Source of the DNA: Sphingobacterium multivorum
GTDB lineage: Bacteria; Bacteroidota; Bacteroidia; Sphingobacteriales; Sphingobacteriaceae
Length of the DNA stretch: 64,000 bases
Assembly: GCF_900457465.1 (NCBI RefSeq)
Contig: NZ_UAUU01000009.1
Span: 496,001 to 560,000 of the forward strand
Direction: 5' to 3'
Both the position numbers and the translations under genes were made by a program. Below, piece after piece: positions 47,969 through 57,920 of this stretch. A model generated the notes under the pieces. It was not told where the DNA came from and made no database searches. It worked only from the letters and a program-made list of their open reading frames with translations. Every line of letters starts with the position of its first letter. Position 1 is the first letter of the stretch.

Positions 47969-49194
47969 ATGAAAAAAACACTTATTGCCAGTTTCCTTTT
48001 GGCCTTATGCTTGAATACGCATGCCCAAAGTAAATACGAGCAACACATTACTGCTCTTCGTGAAGAAAAAGCCGCTGAATTGGCGAAAGAACAATACGGC
48101 CCATTGAAATCAGATCAGGTAGCGTTTTTGGATTACTTTCCTGTAGACGCCAGTTATAAAGTCAACGCCAAAGTTGAAGTCCTATTTGATGAACCGGTAT
48201 TCCGGATGCCGACCTACGACGGCACAAGCAACGAATACAAACGTTATGCTATTATAACATTTACGCTTCATGGAAAAGAACATACGTTGAATGTCTACCA
48301 AGTGTCGCATTATTTCAAAATCCTGCATACAAAAAACATTTATTTTTACCATTTTTAGATTTAACAAATGGTCAGGAAAGCTACAGTGGGGGCCGGTATA
48401 TTGATTTATCCACAGACGACATTAAAGGAAACGATGTTGAGATAGACTTTAACAAAGCCTACAACCCATACTGTGCCTATAGCAACGGGTACCGTTGCCC
48501 AGTACCCCCAGTCGAGAACAATTTAGAAACAAAAATTATGGCCGGAGAAAAAGCATTTCATAAGTCAAAGAATGAAAGACCAGTCAATCTTAACGCAGGA
48601 CAGGAGTTCAGTGCTGCCGACAAGAAAATCATTTTATCAGGAGATGAAAATGCAATTCTTCGCGTATTGCAAACAACAGACGATAAAGATCTGAGAGTTT
48701 TAAAAGCGACAAGCAGTGATGTCAAATACAACGACCCATTGATTGAGTCTCTTTCCAAAAGAATGTTCGCGACTGTACGTGATCCCAATCACCCCGGTGT
48801 AGGCATCGCAGCGCCACAGATCGGAATCAATAAAAATTTAATCTGGGTACAGCGATTTGACAAACCGGATCAGCCATTTGAATTCTATGTGAATCCTAAA
48901 ATTCTATGGCGCTCCAAACTGAAGCGTAAAGGTGCAGAAGGCTGTCTTTCTATCCCCAACCGTAAAGAAGATGTATTACGGAGTTATGCGATCCGCCTGC
49001 AATACATCAATAAAGAAGGTAAAGTTATTGAAGAAAATATCGAGGGTTTTACTGCTGTTATTTTACAGCACGAAACGGATCATCTTTTCGGCATTCTATT
49101 TCCAGATCGACTGGAAGAGCAAAGCAAAGAAAGCTATGCTCCGTTGAATGACAAGATTGAATTTTCGATCCACCCCACAACATTGACACCATAA
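47969..49194 (+). CDS. Exported DUF1684-peptide deformylase fusion, one frameshift in this sequence
   Basis: A signal peptide (residues 1-19, ending LCLNTHAQ) leads into a complete DUF1684 domain (about 25-197: VAFLDYFPVDASYKV, then KHLFLPFLDLTNG, GGRYIDL, FNKAYNPYCAYSNGYRCPVPPVEN). The same frame continues into a peptide deformylase with all three motifs: GVGIAAPQIG near 277, EGCLS with metal Cys 326, and HETDH at 368-372. An A run at 48331-48336 is one base short and breaks the frame before FLPFLDL; with it restored the protein has 408 residues and no stop between domains. Both domains follow an export signal, which is odd for a deformylase. A separate start at ATG 48538 is the alternative. 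Confidence 0.82.
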
Positions 49195-49262
49195 TTTATA
49201 GCCCCGACATCAAGGACCAAATCATAAGTATCTAAATTGTGATTTGCTAATGGAACAAAAAA

Positions 49263-49292
49263 GAGCCCCCATGAACGAATTCATGGGGGCTC
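49263..49292 (-). terminator. Terminator of asd
   Basis: A perfect 13-bp stem (GAGCCCCCATGAA with its complement) has a CGAA tetraloop on the plus strand. On the minus strand it is followed by six T. It lies 26 bases after the asd stop codon, and it may also stop the plus-strand fusion gene. Confidence 0.85.
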
Positions 49293-49318
49293 AATATTTA
49301 TTATGGAATCTACTTGAG

Positions 49319-50307
<989 letters not shown>

Positions 50308-50677
50308 TTTTGTCTGTGTTTAAATTGTGTATATTAAAATTGTTATTTGATTTTGTTTTTAGTTGATTCTCGAAGAATGAATTCTTCAAATTTAAAAAAT
50401 ATTCCCCAATTCCACTATTAAAATAACAAAATATTAAGCGCTTAGCTAAAAATGTCACAACATTTAGCATTTCCCCTCCTAAATTGCTAAAATGGAATCG
50501 TTAAGTTCTTTGATTCATGCCATAAAATTAGAATTAAAGCAATTCAAAAAAAATAAAAATTTTCACCGCTTATTCAAAAAAAAGAACAAACGATTGAAAC
50601 AGTTTAAAATCTCATAAAAACAGTCCAAAGAGTCTAAAAATTAACATTTTTTCCCGGCTTCCTAAAAGACCACAAAG
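50308..50677. other. Gene-free stretch upstream of asd and tdh
   Basis: An AT-rich divergent intergenic region. I see no gene and no long repeat in its 370 bases; it should hold the asd promoter, but no clean two-box match was found on the minus strand. Confidence 0.45.
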
Positions 50678-50707
50678 TTGATAGATACTGAAAAGCCTTT
50701 ATATTTG
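50678..50707 (+). promoter_or_regulatory. Consensus promoter of the threonine dehydrogenase gene
   Basis: TTG (50678-50680), exactly 19 bases, then TATATTTG (50700-50707), an exact consensus match. The start codon is at 50884, leaving a leader of about 165 nt with a small hairpin (CCTATC/GATAGG near 50777-50793). Confidence 0.75.
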
Positions 50708-50883
50708 CATCATAAACCGCCATGGTTGAAATTTCATTTTTCATTACATGATGAAACGTAAATTATGTCAGGCTAGATCCTATCATATCGATAGGAAGAA
50801 ACGAGCGAAGCGATTCATTTATATTTTTGAGCATAAACACTCATTATAGTGAAAGCAGGAGCTTCCTAAAATAAAACTTACAA

Positions 50884-51831
50884 ATGAAAGAAAGCATTAT
50901 TATCATTGGTGCAAATGGCCAGATCGGCACAGAATTAGCTATCGCCTTGCGCAAAAAATTTGGTGCAGAGAATGTTGTAACCACTGACATTAGAGAACCA
51001 CAGATTAAAAGCCCTGACGAAAATTTCGAAATCGCTAATGTCCTTGACAAAAATGGACTCGAGACATTATTTCAACAATATAAACCTACTCAAGTATATC
51101 TATTAGCTGCCATGCTTTCAGCTACAGGTGAAAAATACCCTGAGAAGGCTTGGGAATTGAACATGAATGGTCTGTTGAATGTGCTTGATCTAGCCGTGAG
51201 CTATAAAGTTTCAAAGATATTTTGGCCAAGCTCGATTGCTGTTTTTGGACCGCATTCTCCGAAAACAAATACCGAACAATATTGCGTAATGGATCCGAAC
51301 ACAATTTATGGCATCAGCAAGCTTGCAGGTGAGCGCCTTATAGAATGGTATCAAGAACACCGTGGTCTGGATATTCGCAGTGTCCGTTATCCAGGTATCA
51401 TTTCTTGGAAAACAGAACCAGGGGGTGGCACAACGGATTATGCAGTCGATATTTTTTATGAAGCATTGAAAACCGGGACTTACGCCTGCTTCTTATCTGA
51501 AAACACGGCCTTACCAATGCTCTATATGGAGGATGCCATCCGTGGTACACTCGAATTAATGGATGCACCCAAAGAAAGCCTAAGCATTCGCCACAGCTAT
51601 AACCTTGGTGGAATTACGTTTACTCCAAAAGAACTTGCGCAAGAAATTAAAAAAATTCTTCCTAATTTTGCAATCTCTTACATCGAGAACGATCCAAGAC
51701 AACAGATTGCCGATTCATGGCCTGCTAGTCTAGACGATTCTTATGCAAGAAAAGACTGGAACTGGACGCCGGAATTTGACATCCAGAAGATGACAGTCGA
51801 CATGATTGAAAATCTTAAAAACAAAATATAA
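50884..51831 (+). CDS. L-threonine 3-dehydrogenase, SDR (epimerase-like) type
   Basis: Oxidises threonine to 2-amino-3-ketobutyrate. The Rossmann start IIIIGANGQIGTELAIALR is followed by YLLAAMLSATGE, the Tyr-Lys pair IYGISKLAGE near residue 142, and the signature RYPGIISWKTEPGGGTTDYA near 170 that sets apart the short-chain threonine dehydrogenases of Bacteroidota from zinc-dependent Tdh. A 2-amino-3-ketobutyrate ligase gene is not in the window. YebC follows 2 bases after the stop, so the two genes share a transcript. Confidence 0.9.
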   Translation: MKESIIIIGANGQIGTELAIALRKKFGAENVVTTDIREPQIKSPDENFEIANVLDKNGLETLFQQYKPTQVYLLAAMLSATGEKYPEKAWELNMNGLLNVLDLAVSYKVSKIFWPSSIAVFGPHSPKTNTEQYCVMDPNTIYGISKLAGERLIEWYQEHRGLDIRSVRYPGIISWKTEPGGGTTDYAVDIFYEALKTGTYACFLSENTALPMLYMEDAIRGTLELMDAPKESLSIRHSYNLGGITFTPKELAQEIKKILPNFAISYIENDPRQQIADSWPASLDDSYARKDWNWTPEFDIQKMTVDMIENLKNKI

Positions 51832-51833
51832 CA

Positions 51834-52559
51834 ATGGGAAGAGCTTTCGAATTCAGAAAAGAGCGGAAATTCAAACGCTGGGCCAAAATGGCCGTTCAAT
51901 TTACACGTTTAGGTAAAGAAATCGCTATGGCGGTTAAAGAAAGCGGCCCTCACCCTGAAACTAACTCGAGACTTCGTACAGCAATACACAATGCCAAGGC
52001 AGTAAATATGCCAAAGGATCGTATCGAAGCCGCAATCAAACGTGCTTCGGAAAAAGATTCAAAAGGTTACGAAGAATATGTATACGAAGGCTACGGCCCT
52101 CATGGCGTACCTGTATTAATTGAAACTGCAACAGATAACACCAACCGCACCGTAGGAAACATCCGTAGCTATTTCACAAAAGCAGGTGGTTCATTGGGGA
52201 AAACAGGATCATTGGATTTTATTTTCAATCGTAAATCCATTTTCCGTTTTGCTGCAACAGAGGAACTGGACCTAGAAGAGCTTGAATTAGAGTTGATCGA
52301 TGGAGGCTTAGAAGAATTGTACGTAGAATCTGATGAAGAAGGCAATGATATTGCTGTCGTTCAAACTTCCTTTGAAGACTTTGGTAATATGCAAAAATTA
52401 CTGGAAGAAAAGGGAATTGAAGTAACATCTGCAAAATTGGAACGTATCGCATTATCGCATTCAGATATTACGGAAGAACAAGCTGCTGATGTATTGAAGA
52501 TGATCGATAAAATCGAAGAAGATGACGATGTTCAAGCAGTTTACCATAACATGGCTTAA
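51834..52559 (+). CDS. yebC: YebC/PmpR-family protein (transcription/translation regulator)
   Basis: A 241-residue member of the YebC family in its Bacteroidota form, starting MGRAFEFRKERKFKRWAKM instead of MAGHSKWANIKHRK. It has TNSRLRTAIHNAKAVNMPKDRIEAAIKRA and YEGYGPHGVPVLIE. YebC proteins have been described as DNA-binding regulators and, more recently, as factors easing ribosome stalling at proline runs; I cannot choose from the sequence. It forms a two-gene unit with the threonine dehydrogenase and is closed by a terminator. Confidence 0.93.
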   Translation: MGRAFEFRKERKFKRWAKMAVQFTRLGKEIAMAVKESGPHPETNSRLRTAIHNAKAVNMPKDRIEAAIKRASEKDSKGYEEYVYEGYGPHGVPVLIETATDNTNRTVGNIRSYFTKAGGSLGKTGSLDFIFNRKSIFRFAATEELDLEELELELIDGGLEELYVESDEEGNDIAVVQTSFEDFGNMQKLLEEKGIEVTSAKLERIALSHSDITEEQAADVLKMIDKIEEDDDVQAVYHNMA

Positions 52560-52581
52560 GCTATTGAACCTATAAAACTAT

Positions 52582-52608
52582 AAAAAAGAGCGCTTGTCGC
52601 TCTTTTTT
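52582..52608 (+). terminator. Terminator after yebC
   Basis: AAAAAAGAGCG and CGCTCTTTTTT form an 11-bp perfect stem with a five-base loop and a terminal T run, 22 bases after the stop codon. Confidence 0.88.
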
Positions 52609-52680
52609 ATTTAAAGCACCGCCTAGCCCCGTCAGAAAAATTACTACATTTGTAATAGACTAAATCAAACTCGTACCAGA

Positions 52681-53831
52681 ATGACTTTTGAAGAATTTTT
52701 CATAAAAAAGAAAATTGATTTAAAAGCTTTAAAAGCTGCAGATGAACCTTTATTTGAAGAGTTCAAAGCACATTATTCTGCTATGGGAGAAAAGAGTTTT
52801 GACCACAGCAAAAAGTTTTGGTTCAACAAGCTTCGAAAAAGTTTCCATTTAGCAGAGGAGGAAACTGTTATTGCAAAACCTGTTGAAAAGCAGGTTACCC
52901 CAGATGCATCATCCGAGACCTCCAGTATTCCTACGGCAAAACCAGCAGGCTTTAAACCGCGATTCAAGGCTCCTTCTGCCGCTGTAAAAGATGAAGCTCA
53001 AGCAACATCCAAACAGGAAATAGCTGATTCAGCGGAATCCACTCCAGATTCAATACCGACAGGCTTCAAACCGAGGTTCAAGGCCGGAGTTACCAAAGCT
53101 CCTGACGCAGCGGCAAGCACTCCTGCATCCGAAGAAACGACCGACGAAGCGACGACGGCGGCTCCAAAACCAACGGGTTTCAAACCGAGGTTTAAAGCTG
53201 GAGTAACCAAAGCTCCTGACGCAGCGGCAAGCACTCCAGCATCCGAAGAAACGACCGACGAAGCATCGACATCGGCTCCAAAACCTACAGGATTCAAACC
53301 AAGGTTTAAAGCTGGAATAACCAAAGCAGAAACTGCTGACCAGACACCGCTGTCCGATACGAAAGACGAACTTAAGTTAGATGCGAGCATAAAGGCTGAA
53401 CCTGAAACAACAGCACAGAAACACAGGAACCTGCTGCCAGTAAACCTACGGGTTTCAAACCGAGGTTCAAAGCCGGAGTAACCAAAACAGAAACTGATGA
53501 ACAAACACAGCTGCCCGATACCAAAGAAGAAATTAAGTTAGATGCGAGCGTAAAGGCTGAACCTGAAAACAACAGCACAGAAACACAGGAACCTGCTGCC
53601 AGCAAGCCTACAGGCTTCAAACCGAGGTTTAAAGCCGGAGTAACCAAAATAGAAACTGCTGAACAAACACAGCTGCCCGATACGAAAGACGAAATTAAGT
53701 TAGATGCGAGCGTAAAGGCTGAACCTGAAAACGACAGCATAGAAACACAGGAACCTGCTGCCAGCAAGCCTACAGGCTTCAAACCGAGGTTCAAAGCTGG
53801 CATAACAAAAATTGATAAAAAGGAAGAATAA
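52681..53831 (+). CDS. Seven-fold GFKPRF repeat protein, one frameshift in this sequence (383 aa when repaired)
   Basis: Not a family I can name. Residues 1-57 form a compact helical domain (MTFEEFFIKKKIDLKALKAA...MGEKSFDHSKKFWFNKLRKSF). The rest is a disordered Ala/Thr/Glu/Pro-rich tail with seven copies of P-T/A-GFKPRFKA, mostly followed by GVTK or GITK. Acidic spacers separate the basic aromatic motifs. The frame breaks at the A run 53405-53407. The later repeats have a 162-base period but this unit is 161, so one A is missing, and repair extends the protein to a stop at 53829-53831. Basic-aromatic motifs on an acidic tail suggest multivalent binding to nucleic acid or a protein groove; this is inference. 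A -7-like TACATTTG is at 52645. Confidence 0.8.
53058..53831 (+). repeat. Coding direct repeats of the GFKPRF gene
   Basis: Two repeat families follow each other. The first has a 120-base period (53058 to about 53300; 40 residues per unit, GFKPRFKAGVTKAPDAAAST type). The second has a 162-base period (about 53300-53831; 54 residues per unit, with the ETQEPAASKPTGFKPRF and KLDASVKAEPE segments). Near-identical units should recombine easily and vary in number between strains. Confidence 0.85.
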
Positions 53832-53896
53832 TTTTCACTACATTTAGACTGATTTCTCAATTAATTTTAAAATTCCGATTAAAAACCAAAAGACCA

Positions 53897-54640
53897 ATGT
53901 TAAAGGAAGAAAGACAAGCATTCATCATACATCAGATCAACCTACATAATAAAGTTTTATCCTCAGACCTCAGTGTTCAGCTGAATGTGTCTGAAGATAC
54001 AATCAGACGCGACTTGAACGAACTTGCTGAGAATGGTAAAGTTCTAAAAGTCTATGGTGGAGCATTATCAAAATCATTTCAGTTCCCTTTTCAGGATGGA
54101 AACGTATATGCCAAGGAGGCAAAGAAAGAAATTGCCAAGAAAGCAAGCACTTTAATCTCCAATGGAATGACTGTTTTAGTCGGAGGCGGGACAACCTTAA
54201 TTGAATTAGCGAGAACAATACCCGATCATCTTCAGTGTACGTTTTTTACTATAAGTCCATTAGTTGCACTAGAATTGGCCGAAAAGCCAAATCTTGAAGT
54301 CATTTTAGTTGGCGGAAAACTTTCACGCAATACAAACATTGTTTCGGGAGCCCAAGTCGCTAATGAACTGGCCGATCTTAAAGTCGATCTTTGTTTGTTG
54401 GGAACAAATTCTCTTTCCGTAGAAGATGGGGTGACCGATTCAGACTGGGAAGTGGTGCAAATCAAACGTGCGATGATTAAATGCTCAAAAAAAGTAGCTA
54501 TTCTGAGCATTGCGGAAAAACTTAATTCAGTTCAAAAAATGAAAGTTGTACCGTTACGTGATATTTCTTATTTGATTACCGATGTCAATCCAACTGACGT
54601 TTCCCTAAAAGAATTTGCGAATACAATTGCAATACTTTAA
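53897..54640 (+). CDS. DeoR/GlpR-family transcriptional regulator (247 aa)
   Basis: The N-terminal winged helix (LKEERQAFIIHQINLHNKVLS, LNVSEDTIRRDLNELAENGKVLKVYGGAL) is the standard DeoR domain. The C-terminal part is the sugar-phosphate-binding DeoRC domain, with LISNGMTVLVGGGTTLIELAR, LEVILVGGKLS and LLGTNSLSVEDGVTDSDW. Such proteins usually sense phosphorylated sugars. It is the first gene of a plus-strand run, 23 bases before the polysaccharide flippase, which is an unusual partner for this regulator family. Confidence 0.92.
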   Translation: MLKEERQAFIIHQINLHNKVLSSDLSVQLNVSEDTIRRDLNELAENGKVLKVYGGALSKSFQFPFQDGNVYAKEAKKEIAKKASTLISNGMTVLVGGGTTLIELARTIPDHLQCTFFTISPLVALELAEKPNLEVILVGGKLSRNTNIVSGAQVANELADLKVDLCLLGTNSLSVEDGVTDSDWEVVQIKRAMIKCSKKVAILSIAEKLNSVQKMKVVPLRDISYLITDVNPTDVSLKEFANTIAIL

Positions 54641-54663
54641 TATTGCCGCTCATTTAATTTAGC

Positions 54664-56124
54664 ATGTCATCGCAAACGAAAAATGACTCTTTAAAATCAA
54701 AAACAACAAAAGGACTGCTATGGGGTGGTATGGCCAGTATCATCCAGCAGTTTTTGGGCTTCGGCTTCGGCATCTTACTAAACCGTAAGCTAACAGCAGA
54801 AGACTATGGTTTAGTCGCTATGATCACCATCTTTTCTGTTCTCGCTTCTGCTTTTCAAGAAAGTGGATTTGTGTATGGGATTGTCAATAAAAAAGATGTT
54901 GAACATAAAGATTATAACGCGGTATTCTGGACAAGCGTAGGAATTGGAACATTTATTTATATCGTTCTATTTTTTGCAGCTCCTCTTATCGCTTTATACT
55001 ATAATCAACCAGTACTAGTAGAGCTCAGCAGATTTACCTTTTTGTCCTTTTGGTTAGGTAGTTTTGGTATTGCACACAATGCTTACCTCTTCCGGAATTT
55101 AAAAATCAAAGAAAGGGTCATCACGGGAACCTTTGCTCTTATCGCATCAAATATAGTCGGCGTTTATTTAGCCTATAAGGACTATGCTTATTGGGCATAC
55201 GCGATCCAAATTGTTTCCTATAGTGGTTTCAATATGCTCGGATTCTGGTATTTTTCCAAATTCAGACCTACTTTCCAGTTCGATCTTAAACCTATTCGTG
55301 ACATTTTAGGATTTAGCAGCAAAATATTGGTCACCAACATTTTTATCAATATCAACAAAAATATATATGCAGCGATCTTAGGCCGGCATTATACCGCTGA
55401 AGAACTGGGGTATACCGTGAATCCAAATCGTTGGAGCATCATGGCCCAGAATATATTGACTAATATGGTCAATAATGTGACACAGCCTATTTTAAAAGAA
55501 ATAGAAGATGATAAGGATAGACAAGTTCGGGTTTTTCGCAAACTGATTTCCTTTACAGCCTTTTTAGCCTTTCCAATGTTATTGGGTTTAACCACGGTAG
55601 CACAAGATTTTATTACTATTGCGATCACCGACAAATGGGCGCAAAGCGCCATATTTCTTCAAATATTTTGTATTGGTGCCGCATTTGATTCTGTAAGCAA
55701 TGTTTTCTCTAACTTAATCATTAGCAAGGGGAAACCTGAAGTTTATATGCGGAATATCATTGTTTTTGGCCTACTCCAAATTGCCATCCTATTTTTCGGC
55801 AAATCATTAGGCCTAGAACTGCTCATTGGATTGACCTCGGCATTAAATGCCCTCTGGATATTCGTTTGGTACATATCAGCCAAACCTTATATGAACTATT
55901 CATTTCGTTATCTGCTAACAGATATTTTTGCTTATGCACTATTGGCAGCGATAAGCTGCTTAGCAGCACATTATGCCACCGCAGCCATCGCCAACCTCTA
56001 TCTTCGGTTTGCAAGTACAATTGGAATTGCAGTATGCAGTTATATCATCGTAAATAGAATCTTTAAACCCAGTATTTTGTTGGAATTATACCACTATTTC
56101 CTAACAGTTATCCGAAAAAAATAG
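54664..56124 (+). CDS. Wzx-type polysaccharide flippase (486 aa)
   Basis: A polytopic membrane protein with about 12-14 predicted helices. It starts GLLWGGMASIIQQFLGFGFGILLNRKLTAEDYGLVAMITIF, the usual opening of the polysaccharide-biosynthesis (PST/MOP) family. KPIRDILGFSSKILVTNIF and LGRHYTAEELGYTVNPNRW mark the WzxC-like branch. It should flip lipid-linked sugar units to the periplasm. The next gene starts directly after its stop codon, so it is co-transcribed with three glycosyltransferases. Confidence 0.9.
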   Translation: MSSQTKNDSLKSKTTKGLLWGGMASIIQQFLGFGFGILLNRKLTAEDYGLVAMITIFSVLASAFQESGFVYGIVNKKDVEHKDYNAVFWTSVGIGTFIYIVLFFAAPLIALYYNQPVLVELSRFTFLSFWLGSFGIAHNAYLFRNLKIKERVITGTFALIASNIVGVYLAYKDYAYWAYAIQIVSYSGFNMLGFWYFSKFRPTFQFDLKPIRDILGFSSKILVTNIFININKNIYAAILGRHYTAEELGYTVNPNRWSIMAQNILTNMVNNVTQPILKEIEDDKDRQVRVFRKLISFTAFLAFPMLLGLTTVAQDFITIAITDKWAQSAIFLQIFCIGAAFDSVSNVFSNLIISKGKPEVYMRNIIVFGLLQIAILFFGKSLGLELLIGLTSALNALWIFVWYISAKPYMNYSFRYLLTDIFAYALLAAISCLAAHYATAAIANLYLRFASTIGIAVCSYIIVNRIFKPSILLELYHYFLTVIRKK

Positions 56125-56997
56125 ATGGCCAGGATTCTCACCATAATCGTCTCTTATAATTTTGAGCCTTGGATTCACAAGTGCTTACCCAGCCTATTGG
56201 ATTCGAGTTACCCAACAGATATTTTAGTTGTCGACAACAACTCGGGGGACAATACAACACAGATCATAAAAGAAAAGTATCCATCAGTAAGACTCATAGA
56301 AAGTTCCGAAAATTTGGGTTTTGGAAAGGCCAACAACATTGGACTTGACATCGTTTTGAAAGAAAAGTATGATTATGCATTTTTGGTCAATCAGGACGCC
56401 TGGCTGGATCGGGACTGTATTGCCAACTTAGTGAAAGTCAACGCAGACAATATCGGAATTATCTCACCTATTCACTACGATGGAACCGAAACAACACTGG
56501 ACTATGGTTTTGCTGTCTATACAAAAAACGCCATCATCGAAAATTCTAATCGAATTTGCACGTTCGTCAATGCTGCATTTTGGTTTATCCCCAATCTGGT
56601 GATCCGAAAAGTCGGTGGTTTCGCACCGATCTTTTTCCATTATGGAGAAGATAAAGATTATGCCAACCGCATCAAGTACTACGGATTAAGCATTATTCTC
56701 ACTGAAGGAGCCAAAGCCTACCACGATAGGCAACAACGTAAAACAGACCGCAAGGCCTTTCTGAAAAGCGAATTTGTCTATCATTTGACAGAATATTGCA
56801 ATATCAATTATACTTTTGTAAAAGCTTTTTCCATGGCAATATTGGCAAGTCTAAAGAAAATGGCGTCTTCATTTTTTAAAGGTCATGCTTTTGAAGCAAA
56901 AAGCTACTTAAACATTGCTTTTAGATTGCTGGGCAAAACAGGAGCAGTTTACCGTACCCGTGTGACCAACAAAAAAGCCTTCAACAAAATCTATTGA
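56125..56997 (+). CDS. Glycosyltransferase family 2, rhamnosyltransferase-like (290 aa)
   Basis: A GT-A-fold transferase: ILTIIVSYNFEPWIHKCLPSLL at the N-terminus, DILVVDNNSGDNT near residue 35, SENLGFGKANNIGL near 65, and NQDAW near 96 as the metal-binding DxD equivalent. FHYGEDKDYANRIKYYG near 175 is the acceptor/base region (ED). The pattern is that of dTDP-rhamnosyl transferase-like GT2 enzymes. Its ATG follows the flippase stop codon with no gap. Confidence 0.9.
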   Translation: MARILTIIVSYNFEPWIHKCLPSLLDSSYPTDILVVDNNSGDNTTQIIKEKYPSVRLIESSENLGFGKANNIGLDIVLKEKYDYAFLVNQDAWLDRDCIANLVKVNADNIGIISPIHYDGTETTLDYGFAVYTKNAIIENSNRICTFVNAAFWFIPNLVIRKVGGFAPIFFHYGEDKDYANRIKYYGLSIILTEGAKAYHDRQQRKTDRKAFLKSEFVYHLTEYCNINYTFVKAFSMAILASLKKMASSFFKGHAFEAKSYLNIAFRLLGKTGAVYRTRVTNKKAFNKIY

Positions 56998-57000
56998 TAA

Positions 57001-57915
57001 ATGAACAATACTGCTCCAGTCATACTTTTTGTGTACAATCGTCCTGATCATACAATAAGAACACTCTCAGCTTTAGAAAATAATATATTAGCAGACCAGA
57101 CCACGCTATATATCTATTCGGATGCTGCAAAAAACGAAAAATCTGTTCAGGCAGTTACTGAAGTACGAAAGATTATCAATAAGCAATGGAACTTTAAAGA
57201 GGTTATTGTTGTAGAAAGGACAGAAAATTGGGGTTTGGCAGCCAATGTGATCGATGGTGTTACAAAAGTGGTCAATGCCCATGGAAAGATTATTGTTTTG
57301 GAAGACGATCTGGAAACTGCGGTGTTTGCACTAGACTATTTCAATCAGGCACTGGAGCGCTATAAAGATCAAGATCGGGTCATGGAGATCAGCGGTTATG
57401 GTTATCCGTTAAAAGATTTAGATAAATTGCCGGAGACTTTCTTTTTTCGGGTCGCCAATAGTTGGGGCTGGGCAACCTGGGACCGCGCCTGGCAACATTT
57501 CAATCCCAATATTGATGAACTTGTATCGGATTTTACCGCCGACCAAATACACCAATTCAGTATCGAGGGAAAAGAAAACTTCTGGAAGCAAGTGCAAGAA
57601 TTTAAAGCCGGAAAGATCAACTCTTGGGCCATACGCTGGTACGCTTCTGTATTCAAAAAAAATGGATTAGTTTTGTATCCAAGGAATTCAATGATACAAA
57701 ATATTGGTAACGATGGATCGGGTACACATACAGCTGCAGAAGCTACGTATCAGGTTACACTAGCGGAAAGTCCTATACGGTATTTTCCGACGGAAATTTC
57801 AGAAAACAAGCAAGCTTATGAAGCCATCAAGTATTTCTACGCCCATCGGAAAGGATCTTTATTCAACCGTGGCATCCGATTCCTGAAGAAGAAAATAAAT
57901 AAATTCGATACATAA
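57001..57915 (+). CDS. GT-A-fold sugar transferase (304 aa)
   Basis: Begins APVILFVYNRPDHTIRTLSAL, then LYIYSDAAKNEKS, VERTENWGLAANVIDGV and KIIVLEDDLETAVFALDYFN near residue 100 (EDD metal motif). FFFRVANSWGWATWDRAWQHF near 145 and IRWYASVFKKNGLVLYP complete the pattern. This type is often annotated as sugar transferase or GNT-I-like family in Bacteroidota polysaccharide loci. The substrate cannot be assigned. It lies 3 bases after the preceding transferase gene. Confidence 0.85.
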   Translation: MNNTAPVILFVYNRPDHTIRTLSALENNILADQTTLYIYSDAAKNEKSVQAVTEVRKIINKQWNFKEVIVVERTENWGLAANVIDGVTKVVNAHGKIIVLEDDLETAVFALDYFNQALERYKDQDRVMEISGYGYPLKDLDKLPETFFFRVANSWGWATWDRAWQHFNPNIDELVSDFTADQIHQFSIEGKENFWKQVQEFKAGKINSWAIRWYASVFKKNGLVLYPRNSMIQNIGNDGSGTHTAAEATYQVTLAESPIRYFPTEISENKQAYEAIKYFYAHRKGSLFNRGIRFLKKKINKFDT

Positions 57916-57920
57916 AAAAC

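Noticed and set aside
48538..49194. Deformylase as an independent cytoplasmic gene
   Set aside because: Not excluded, but the ATG lies within the conserved C-terminal tail of DUF1684, lacks its own promoter or clear ribosome-binding site, and the frame is open upstream through the DUF1684 domain.
53058..53831. Regular direct repeats considered as a CRISPR array
   Set aside because: The repeats are coding, 120 and 162 bases long, with no short identical repeat/unique spacer structure and no cas genes nearby.
52998..53860. Long antisense reading frames (168 and 162 residues) opposite the GFKPRF repeats
   Set aside because: They are the mirror of repetitive coding sequence; the translations repeat VTPALNLGLKPVG, have no start context and follow the repeat period of the plus-strand gene.
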